From assembly GCF_000006405.1 (NCBI RefSeq), contig NW_003208208.1, forward strand, positions 41,247 to 69,406: a stretch of 28,160 nucleotides of DNA. Direction: 5' to 3'. Each line of letters starts with the position of its first letter. Within the stretch, counting starts at the first letter, position 1. The stretch is from Perkinsus marinus ATCC 50983 (taxonomy: Eukaryota > Perkinsozoa > Perkinsida > Perkinsidae). The notes below the pieces were generated by a model. The model was not told the DNA's origin. It ran no database searches and worked only from the letters and a program-made list of their open reading frames with translations. Position numbers and translations under genes: made by a program. Below are positions 20,101 to 28,160 of this stretch, piece after piece.

Positions 20101-22296
20101 CTGACAAGAGGCTCTGCCTTTCCTGCTCCGTTTTGGACTTCTCCGCCAGGATTTTCTGCCGCTCCCTATGCATCGAGCCCATCCATAACGAGGAGGGTGA
20201 TGACAGCCACTCACGCTTCAAATTTCTTATGAACCTCCTGCTGATCTTTAGCCATCTTATCCTTGATCTGTTCGATCTCTTCTTCGCTCGGCCCATGGAC
20301 ATGCACAATCTACACGCAGAATCTCTCATGGAGAACAAAAAGAATCAAGTCATCCTCACTTTCTCAACGATCTTCTCCACAGTAACTTCACGAGGGGCAC
20401 CACCGACGCCTTCCGCCACCATACCGGTCTGCACTGCCAATTGAGACTTCAATCGGGCTGTGTAAAACACACCATAAAAAGCTCCTGTAAAGCGCTGTCG
20501 CACACGAGTCATCAACGAAGAGATGATGCGATAATGTGGGAACAATGAATCATTTCAGGAGCTCCTCGCCCATCATATGAGAGTCGGACTCAACAACTTA
20601 CAAATCTCCTCCTGGAACTCGCGTATCATGGCATCTTTAGGATCTTCATTGATACGCGGTTTATTCTTGATCGACTTCGCTCTATGAGCATATCTATTGC
20701 GATCGATCCCGTCACAAATTTCCACCTCTATGAAATATCACCGCAGAGTTGAGAGTGTTTCATCGTAGTTGTAGTCAGCTGGACCTATATTCGCGACCAT
20801 CACCGTTTTTGTATTGCCGCCTAGAGAATCCTACGGAAAAAATATCCAACAAGACTAACTCCTGTGCGTTCTCACTTGCAGCAGTCGTGTAAGCTTAGAG
20901 TCCCTGTATGGTACGAATGTTGACCGACTGTCAACGAGTGCCGATATCACGTTTCCGAGGGCCGATAGCGATAGGTTTATTTTTGTAGCCTCCTTCAGCG
21001 TGTCACCTGAGCACCAAATAGTCGTGATATTGGATCCGATATCAAACACTCTCTGCATCTGAGCAGAGAGTTTCAAGTTCGGCCACCCTAACTTCTCCTG
21101 CTCAGCCTCACCAGTAGATCCGGTCTTCGACTGCCTCTCAGAGCCAGCAAGATCAACCATATTCAACTTGCCCACTCTGACAATAACAAGGACACCAGTG
21201 CAACGGCGCTTCCGCCGCTGCTCACCGTATATGCCCTTGACCATCAGATCTCATCTCCGCGGTCTCCACAGTGATCGTGAAGATAGAATGTGATCGGCTC
21301 GACTCGACGTTCATCAAAGTAGCGCCCACCGACCTGTTGCGTTGCCCAGCAGCCATCACCTACAACGTCATCTACGCAGTGAGAATCTCACTGTTATTAC
21401 TTGCCGCATTTCGTCTACGCCCTTGACCACGAAGGCCTGCAGGTCTTTCACGTATACACCAGTATCCTATCAAACGACACACTGTGGTTTCTCGAACAGC
21501 AACATCTTCCCACAGGATTGTCTTTGAGCTCCAATTTCTCCTTCGGGTTCTTCGACAGGAGATCTCGAATCTCCTCATTGTAAATCTCCAGGAAGCTCGC
21601 CCGAACCAGGTAGCTTCCACGGCCACTATCGCACAGATTTTCACGATTTTCACTTACGAAATATCCTGTCCGCCGCTCTCATCGATGCTCTTGAAAAGAT
21701 GCTCAAATGCTCGCGGAATGATGCCGTGTTCATTGTCTCACAAACGAGCAACATCAGCTTCAACTACTTGTCCCGAGGCTCACTTTTCTTCCCTCCAGAC
21801 GGTCCCACCATCGTATGCGTCTTCCCAGTGCCCGTCTGACCATAAGCAAAGATAGTCCCTACAGCTATCGTTCTCATCCAGTCACACAGCTTGAGCCGTT
21901 CACCATTGTATCCCTCAAGAACGTTCTCTACTATTGGGTAAGCAGCCTCCTCGTAGATCTGGCTCTGACTCGCCACAGGGGGTACACCGCATCAAAGGTG
22001 AACTCTTTAGCTGTATCTCGACTCTCACTCTGGCCCTGACAACTGCTCTCCAAGCAGCGCTTCCTACTGGAGCTTACCGCCGCCGACGGCTTGTAAACAG
22101 TGACCAGATGATATGCTGAGTCCATCTCGACAGTTTGTTTTCGCCCATCAACCACCTCTTGCTCGGACATCGGCCGACATCTGATCACCTAAGAGCCACT
22201 AAGCATGAGGCCATGCTTCAAAGTGCGACCTACAACTCTGACACACTCCGTGTTTTTCGACGCAGTCGTCGTATCCTTAGCACAACTCGATGCCAT
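17178..22296 (-). CDS. FLA10: Kinesin-2 motor subunit (KIF3A/FLA10 type, intraflagellar transport)
   Basis: Plus-end microtubule motor; family members drive anterograde intraflagellar transport. Twenty-three exons join with GT-AG introns, most 41-61 nt. The start is MASSCAKD, then [13 protein letters not shown]. Motor motifs: P-loop GQTGTGKT (about 109-116), switch [10 protein letters not shown] (230-238), switch II DLAGSE (266-271), then [13 protein letters not shown] and [11 protein letters not shown]. The neck [19 protein letters not shown] and the stalk that follows are hallmarks of kinesin-2. The tail [11 protein letters not shown], then [20 protein letters not shown] and FIPPEDD, then [17 protein letters not shown] and [17 protein letters not shown] match KIF3A/FLA10 to the end. 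One base is missing at a C run near 21978-21983: FTFDAVYP and [10 protein letters not shown] are in different frames. With it restored the exon sum gives 737 aa, close to the family norm. The short terminal exon 17227-17178 is less certain. The gene starts 200 bp after the stop of the next gene on the same strand. Confidence 0.93.
18620..18875 (-). mobile_element. LINE (non-LTR) reverse transcriptase fragment
   Basis: On the minus strand [15 protein letters not shown] (about 18815-18771) is the conserved PQG-x-LGPLLF block of LINE reverse transcriptases. About 80 bp further, [11 protein letters not shown] (about 18700-18668) is the YADD catalytic block. The two lie in different frames with a stop between, so the fragment is dead. 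Upstream reads [16 protein letters not shown]. Neither the full RT nor an endonuclease is present. It lies in sense inside the kinesin intron. Confidence 0.75.
18893..18972 (-). other. tRNA-like segment next to the LINE fragment
   Basis: On the minus strand ATCTCAGATGGTTATGGCGT (A-box/D-arm) is followed by CAGATTGTCACTCGAAAGG and GGTCTCGGGTCAAATC (T-arm/B-box) at near-normal spacing. It lies immediately 5' of the LINE fragment, which could be a tRNA-headed SINE beside a LINE relic or independent insertions. Confidence 0.55.
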
Positions 22297-22496
22297 GCAC
22301 AGAAGCTTGCAACAACGCACAGTCTCCCTCACAGATTGACACACTAAACGCTCAATCCCAGTAGATGCTTCCGCACCAGAGACACGCAGTATTGCATGTG
22401 GGAACAGACCCCATGGGAAATCATCAGCACGATAAGCTGCAATTACACCGGCATACGTGATCCAGTTCCCGATACTGAAAGCCGTTCACAAGCTCC

Positions 22497-25428
22497 TCAA
22501 TATCCCCTCCATCCCCTCGCCGTATGGACTGCACCAACCGATGGCTCTTTGGGAGGCGGGGGGATATCAACGGGCACCGGAGATGGCAAATGTGCAAGGA
22601 AACGACCGACAGCCTCAACCGAGGCCTCCCCATTGTAGACATATCGGTCCCGACCGCGAAGGACTCGGAGTTGTGGCAGATCGAAAATGTCCAAGTCCAG
22701 CCACATGACTAGCTTCTCACGAGTCTCACTAGTAGCCGTAGTAAGGTCCAAAACCGAGCATCGACATTCATATTCGGTCAACTTCCCCGCATTAATTTCT
22801 CTTGAAAACTCCAACCACATGTGGCGGGAATCTTCACATTCCCGTTGATAAGTGCTAACCACCACGATCAGCCAGAATTCATCACAGCTAAGTCCGCGCA
22901 GCAGACAAGACACAAGCACACTGTCCCCAACCACAGGAACATCCAACGAGTAATACCAGTCGCCTAGATTCATAAGGTGGGGGGCGTCGGGGTAATACCA
23001 CTGTCGTTCAGCACTTCTGGCTCGGCGTATAGACCCTCTTACCGGGACTTTGTTCGTGTCCAATGCACCAGTACTAGCAGATCGAACCCGACTGTCACCA
23101 CGCCTTCTACTATTGTAGGAGACCAGACAATCAGCTGTTAATTTTTCGACATATTTCGCAGCGGAGCGGAGCTTGACATATTTCTCCAATTTCACTGACT
23201 GCTCCTCCACTCCCTTTCGAGCTCGCTCCAGTGCTACACGCTGCGACTCTACCTCCTCCAAGGCAATCGCTGCACGTCGTGATAGCTCATCCGGTTCAGA
23301 GACGCTACACGGAGTCTCTACCATAGCCCCTAAAGATCCCTCCTTCTCCCTAGCCGCTCTCAGTCGACTTTCAATCTCAGTAATGTTACCTCTCACCAAT
23401 TCACGACTTCTTTCCAAACCCGCGATGTCGTTTTCAATCTAATACCAAAACAAATAGGATTCAACAGCCACTCATTTTCCCCTACCTCTCCCTTCGAATT
23501 TCCTCGCAATTCCTGAAGGCTCTCATCGATCCTCTCTGCTCGCCTCCTCAGCCTCCCAATAGCCTCCTCATCACTGGTGATTCTCTGCTGTACCTGCCAC
23601 CTCTAATAACATACTCCACTGGCTCCAACCAGCCGACACTCAGCAGCTCCTCTCGCTTCCTCTCAATCTCCTTTCGCTCCCGCATGAACTCTCTGGCCTT
23701 CCTCAACCGATCGTCATCGGGACTCACATTGTAGCTGTCGAAGTCGCGCTCGCCCTGAACAATACAGTCGAGGTAGTCGGGAGAACCAGGAGACGTCATG
23801 CGGCTCAAATCCAAACATTTCATGCTGGAATCATCTAATCTCGAAGACAGTGGAGGGGCCAAGCCTCGACACAAACTCACAATCACCTTAGAGAGTTCCC
23901 CCGCTATACGCAAGGCCTCATCCTTCAATTCCACCAGTTTCCTTTTCTCCATCGCCACCCTTTTCTCCGTCCATTCACCCATCCATTCCCTCCTACGTCC
24001 CTCCACGCTACCACACACCGGTTCCATCCGCCTTGCACCGACCTCATACACATCGAAAGTCTGCGAGCTCATCACCGCATACCGGCCGCCCCCCCTCCCC
24101 CTCGGCTCCTTCCGAGACTTCCTCTGCCGTCCCCCAGACCTCACAGCAGTCACCGCGGAGGCCTTGTTGTCCGGATGGATATCAAGATAGAACGATGTCA
24201 CTCCCAGCTCCTGCACAGAGTACTTCATACTAGCCTGGAATATCCTCTGCGCCAAACCCCTCCCACAAGCGTCTCTCGTCAACCAATACTCGACTACTCC
24301 AACAACATCCTCGAGAAACGGACGACGATCGACCTCGGAAACTCCTAGGAATGTGCCCGACCCGTCGAACAGGCCCAAGTGGACGCCGTTTCCAGTGATA
24401 TAGTCGTGATACCATCTGCTCAGCAACCACCGTGTCCCTTCAACACTGCGGCAGTCAGCAACCAACCCCGACAGGTACCTCCCTAGATGGATCGAATTGC
24501 ATTGAATAGCGGTATGAACAACTTGTGCCAGCTCTGGAGTGGCCGGCATGACTCTAAGGACGAGACCCTCGCCCAGTGAGATCTCTCCTCGACGCCATTC
24601 AAATAGAGTAGACAAGGAGAGTTCATACTTATAAACATCGAGGAATAATTTCCCATCCTTCCGATGGATCTGAACCCACAACCTCTTGCATGCAAACACA
24701 CCCTCTTCCCAACTCAGCAATAACCTCGCACTCTCCACCTGACCGTCCACCTGCCTCCGCAGCGTCCCCGACACCCACGGGCCGCGAACATTCTCCTCAA
24801 TACCATCACCACTCCTCGCAATACGGTCAACAACAGTCTCCAAGGTCCACACCACGAACTCCCGATCTCGACAGGACACCTCCGCTCGGCAGACTTCCCC
24901 GACCCTCGTAGCCCCCCCAACACCCAGGATCACCCTCTCACACAATTCTTTCAACCAAAGCATATCACTTCCGAGCTTCTCCCCACTCCAACTCCATCGC
25001 GATGACGAAACCGGCACACCCTCCGTCCTGCCACTATAGAACGCTCTCATCCCTTCACTTGAATTTTCGCTTCCAATTGCATTTAACCCACGCGGAATAG
25101 GTAAAAAAGCATCAGAGCTCTTCCTTCTCCTCGTATTAACCTCAGGGGCATGTTCCGTCCTCACCCATCGCGTACTCTCAATCGGCCCTTCCCTCGACAA
25201 GACATACCACGTGAGCTCCCTGTCGGGCGAAGCCTCTTTCTCAGGGTAAGCAGTCCACTGAGCAATCGACACCCTCCCATCAGAATGACGTGTGAGACCC
25301 CCCAATAGAGGAGTTCCATTAAAATAAACTCTCTTCCCCTCGACCCTTATAGTAGCCCCGGAGGGCAGTGCGATCCAGTCGCCTTGCAACTGTTGTAACA
25401 CTGGATGTAACCTGGGTAAATAAGACAT
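22497..25428 (-). CDS. GNAT - coiled coil - thioredoxin-like fusion protein
   Basis: Three exons (25428-23638, 23593-23486, 23438-22497) with introns of 44 and 47 nt give about 946 aa. Residues 12-90 form a beta-rich module (GDWIALPSG, VYFNGTPL, ELTWYVL). Residues about 287-465 resemble a RimJ/RimL-type GNAT acetyltransferase: VVEYWLTRDACGRGLAQRI carries the G-R-G-x-A acetyl-CoA loop, and DIHPDNKASAVTAVRSGG is the N-x-x-S-x-x-V end motif. A charged coiled coil spans about 560-735, followed by a basic Ser/Arg linker. Residues about 813-915 resemble a thioredoxin fold: WLIVVVSTY, then REC-EDS where CxxC would lie, then FDLPQLRVLRGRDRYVYNG with the expected cis-Pro position. The thioredoxin reading is inference and implies a redox-inactive domain. 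Acetylation target unknown. The ATG at 25428 lies 47 nt from a MITE. Confidence 0.75.
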
Positions 25429-25475
25429 ACATGAAAACTATCAACCACCTCATACCGAACCCAGCTCAGGCGCAT

Positions 25476-25660
25476 TATTGGGGGAATATATGTTCGCTCT
25501 CCTCAGCTAAGCTCAGGAGAGTTCCCTTGTTATTTATGACAGTTTGCACACGAATTTGTGTGGAAGTGTACAGAAATCACCAAGAAATTCCGAAAATTTC
25601 CTCAGAATTTTCCTACTTTCACCAACACGTAATTTACAAAATGCATACTCTAGCACACTG
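25476..25660 (-). mobile_element. MITE copy, full length (185 bp), just upstream of the GNAT gene
   Basis: On the minus strand it runs from CAGTGTGCTAGAGTATG to CATATATTCCCCCAATA and includes ACACGTAATTT-side and CTCAGCTAAGCTCAGG-side blocks shared with other copies. The flanks AGGCGCAT and CCCATGCC do not match. Its right end is 47 nt from the ATG at 25428. Confidence 0.85.
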
Positions 25661-25904
25661 CCCATGCCCTGACCCTGAAAGAGTCTATCACCGTCTACAG
25701 TAGTCGCTAAAATAAGCAGTTCAGCTCAATATTTTGCCTGGATTTTCAACAATTTACCTTTTTCTGGGAAAAAAGTTTTTTTAACTTTTTTGAATAAACT
25801 ACTTTTAATGAAATTGAAAGTATTCAAAATCGAACGGTTCGACTGTACGATGGTGGTTGGTTTCTCCCTCAGCCACTTTTAGAATAGGAATGTTCAATGG
25901 AGTT
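25661..25904. other. A/T-rich non-coding stretch
   Basis: It holds T-rich runs near 25770-25795 and no supported gene or repeat. Confidence 0.4.
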
Positions 25905-26008
25905 TCAGCCGTTCTACGTGAAGTGGCGTAATACTCTGTGAAATACGCGATATTCGCGATATTCAGTCGTCGTTGAATATATTTTTCACCAGCGTTTTTC
26001 ATACCACG
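25905..26008 (-). repeat. Copy of the CGCGAATATCG repeat family
   Basis: On the minus strand it reads GTATGAAAAACGCTGGTGAA, then AATATCGCGAATATCGCG, then TTTCACAGAGTATTACGCCA. The last block is nearly identical to 27734-27777 on the plus strand, so the two form a long-range inverted repeat. Confidence 0.8.
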
Positions 26009-26311
26009 GGCGACCTTCAAAACCGCACCCACGATCAATTTTCACATGTAAAACCCGATCCTGGGATCGCTCTCGAAATCCAGACCAGATCTATTGAGAA
26101 CCCCACGAGAATTTCCCCCACCAAAATAAAGTCAACCACAGTAACAGCAGTAGAGCACGAACACTCTGATGGATCTAATCTCAATACTCGACGCTCCGTG
26201 ACCAACACAATACATTTCTGAGGTAATAAACACCAGTTGAGACGTGAATTATATTCACTATATAATACCAGCCATTTTCAAAGCAATAACAAGTGACACG
26301 ATTCCACTTAC

Positions 26312-26519
26312 AGTAGCCGTTACCATCCACACATAAAACATCACTTTCGCTCCTAACAACACTCCGAAATCCCAAATTCCATACCACACTTCGCCCACCT
26401 TTCATCAGACTCTCCCCCAGCGCCTTTGCTCGTCGACCAAAAGCCGTATTCCCCAGAGCGGAGCGATGCTCTCTCAAATGCGCATCTTCCGGATCAAGAT
26501 AGGGATCCTTATTAGGCAT
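26312..26519 (-). CDS. First exon of a small unrecognised gene
   Basis: An ATG at 26519 begins MPNKDPYLDPEDAHLREHR, followed by GNTAFGRRAKALGESLMKGG and SVVWNLGFRSVVRSE. A consensus donor GTAAGT at 26311 ends the exon after DGNGY. Joining to AG near 26220 would make an immediate stop, so the protein may end there (about 70 aa), or another acceptor is used. The mixed charged and aromatic composition looks like real protein. No family recognised. A MITE ends 50 nt upstream of the ATG. Confidence 0.5.
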
Positions 26520-26569
26520 GTCTCTCCCCGACCCTACCACAACAACAACACCAACAACCTTCACAGTGC

Positions 26570-26752
26570 CAGTATGGAAATATAGGTTTGGTTTCCTCAA
26601 CTGAGCTCGTAGGTTTCCCCACTATTTTATGAAAAATCACACGATTTTGGGTATAAGTATACAAAAATCAACGATAATTTCGCGAATTTCCTCAAAATTT
26701 CCATATTGTTAGCAACAAATATAGTTGACCATGTGCATATATTCCCGCACTG
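26570..26752 (-). mobile_element. MITE copy, full length (183 bp), with 8 bp target duplication
   Basis: The plus-strand ends are CAGTATGGAAATATAGG and CATATATTCCCGCACTG. The flanks are CACAGTGC and TACAGTGC, an 8 bp duplication with one mismatch. It is closest to the copy at 430-613 and so relatively young. Its right end is 50 nt from the ATG at 26519. Confidence 0.88.
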
Positions 26753-26778
26753 TACAGTGCTTTCGGTGAGCAGATCAC

Positions 26779-26927
26779 TGTGTGGGGAAATATGCACATG
26801 GTCAACAAAAACACGTGTTGGTGACAATATGAAAATTCTGAGGAAATTCTCGCTGGTCTCTCTACACTTCTATTCGGATTCGTATAACTAGCGAAGGAGT
26901 TTCAGCAGAAGAAAACGAACCAACACT
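26779..26927 (+). mobile_element. MITE copy, back to back with the previous one
   Basis: It starts near CACTGTGTGGGGAAATATGC and continues GTTGGTGACAATATGAAAAT and TATTCGGATTCGTATAAC. The right end is eroded to CCAACACTG. It lies only 26 bp from the copy at 26570-26752 and in opposite orientation. Confidence 0.75.
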
Positions 26928-27592
26928 GAAACAGATTTAACAAAATTAATTCAGCCCTCGAATTTTCTCTTACCGTCCTTTCATCGCTTTTACTAAAACT
27001 CACGGGAAATCGATCACTGGTATTTTCGTGATAATATTTTCAACTTTTTTCGTGACGGCGACCAGCGAAAGCTTTACTAACGTTACTCAACATTCCCTTT
27101 CGATCAGCAGTCGTATTCTAACTATGTCTTTCACCCCGCCTCACCAACAGGCATGGCATTCGCTTCCTCTATCGGGAGCAACTTCATCTGGCAGTCTATA
27201 AACCCGCGACACTGCCCAGGGTATGCTGGATTGCTCAGTTGGATCTGTCCCCTAGGGAGCTCTACCGCCCTCCTAGTCCGCCTGAATAACCTTGCGTTGA
27301 ATACTTCAGCAGCAACATAAACAACAACACCATAAACAACATGACCAACAACAACAATAACAACAACAATAACAATAACAACAACAGCATAAACAACATA
27401 ACGATCAACAACATAAACAACAAAATAAACAACAACCCGAGCACGGCAAATACCTGCATCTCAGCGTGTCATGAACTAAGTCCAGACTAGCTTCCCCCAA
27501 AGGGACCTTCTGACCCAACAGAGGGTTGTGGTACAATTGTAGTTTAATAACAGAATCGTGACAAGGTACCTGTCCACGTTGATACTAGTACC
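26928..27592. other. Stretch with an (AAC)n tract
   Basis: An AAC/AAT microsatellite covers about 27311-27437 and reads as poly-Asn in one plus-strand frame. A short plus-strand ORF starts at 27124 (MSFTPPHQQAWHSLPLSG, 25 codons). Neither is convincing as a gene. Confidence 0.4.
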
Positions 27593-27690
27593 CAGTGTTA
27601 GAATATACGTTTACTTTCTACCCTATATTATAGAAATTCACACACGACTCGAAAAAACCAATGAGAATTTCCTCATTGGAGTTTCACCCG
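27593..27690 (-). mobile_element. Degraded MITE fragment
   Basis: The plus strand CAGTGTTAGAATATACGTTT then ACTTTCT matches the inverted right end of the copy at 11178-11340. CACACGACTCG and CCAATGAGAATTTCCTC correspond to inner blocks. The left end is lost. Confidence 0.5.
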
Positions 27691-27970
27691 CGACATGAAA
27701 AACACTAGTAAAAAACACATTTCCAAAACCATTGCATATCGCGAATATCGCGTTTTTCACAGAGTATTACGCCACGTCGCATAAAACAGGTGAAACTTCA
27801 ATATAATAAATCAAATATTTTCATAGGATTTCACTCATGATATGAAAAAAAACACAACTGGGAAATACATATTTCACAAACCACTACTGCATACCAAAAC
27901 CGTCATAAATATCAAATACCATGGAAATGCAAAAATACCGTAATTTCGTCACTTCACATAAAAAACGATA
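27680..27970 (+). repeat. Two tandem, diverged units of the CGCGAATATCG repeat
   Basis: Unit 1 (about 27680-27795) has ACATGAAAAACACTAGTAAA, CATATCGCGAATATCGCG and CAGAGTATTACGCCACGTCG. Unit 2 (about 27826-27970) has GATATGAAAAAAAACACAAC, CACTACTGCATACC, ACCGTAATTTCG and TCACTTCACATAAAAAACG. Related single copies lie at 2976-3060 and 25905-26008. Confidence 0.65.
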
Positions 27971-28129
27971 ATTTTCGCCCACCTCCATATTAAAAATCAT
28001 CCTCCAGTTGAACGTAGCAGTGCCATCAAGACTGCCATAATGCGTGTCGGTTAGGAGATCAACAACGGTGTTACTATCAGTGCTATATCGGCCACCTACT
28101 ATCTGGTGGGAAGCTTCCTCATCTGAGCA

Positions 28130-28160
28130 CAGTACAGAAAAATATGCACATGGTAAAATA
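28130..28160 (+). mobile_element. MITE copy, left end only (cut by window edge)
   Basis: CAGTACAGAAAAATATGCAC followed by ATGGT matches the left terminus of the family. Confidence 0.65.

Noticed and set aside
21976-21998. A 23 nt intron to explain the kinesin frame change
   Set aside because: It is shorter than any other intron seen and would remove eight residues that the family has at this point.
27262-27459. Leucine-rich membrane protein on the minus strand
   Set aside because: It is the complement of an (AAC)n/(AAT)n microsatellite; the hydrophobic run is a translation artefact.

Overview
The window is nuclear DNA from a unicellular eukaryote. Genes are cut by very short GT-AG introns, mostly 41-60 nt, so coding regions had to be assembled exon by exon. 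A flagellar kinesin-2, a two-domain pepsin-like protease, a Mei2-like RRM gene and a plain LTR-element gag fossil fit a flagellated protist. A perkinsid alveolate (Perkinsus or kin) is my best guess; this is inference, since no rRNA or other decisive marker is present.

Layout. 0-2 kb: the 5' exon of a minus-strand gene, then three copies of a ~185 bp inverted-repeat transposon (MITE) around a non-coding stretch with a hairpin. 1.97-6.92 kb: a minus-strand gene of about 23 exons encoding a Pro/Gln-rich then coiled-coil protein. 7.06-7.62 kb: a MITE split by an insert. 8.2-9.9 kb: a plus-strand gene with two Mei2-like RRMs. 10.8-11.56 kb: a plus-strand gene of unknown function with a MITE in its intron. 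12.3-13.4 kb: a minus-strand aspartic protease. 13.9-17.1 kb: accessory DNA with strong hairpins, a structured leader and a degraded gag fossil. 17.18-22.30 kb: a complete minus-strand kinesin-2 gene (23 exons, about 737 aa). 22.50-25.43 kb: a minus-strand gene joining a GNAT domain, a coiled coil and a thioredoxin-like domain without CxxC. 25.4-28.2 kb: MITEs, a second repeat family, a small minus-strand exon and an (AAC)n tract.

Three patterns stand out. (1) A MITE family with ~17 bp inverted ends and 8 bp target duplications has three copies lying 47-52 nt upstream of a minus-strand start codon, all in the same orientation to the gene and with a TATA-like end facing it. (2) tRNA-like sequences (B-box GGTTCRANTCC) recur inside inferred introns of several genes, and some of these introns are almost wholly tRNA-like. 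(3) The kinesin and GNAT/thioredoxin-like genes are head-to-tail, 200 bp apart. All exon joins come from reading frame, GT-AG ends and, for kinesin-2 and Mei2-like, family similarity; none is backed by transcripts.
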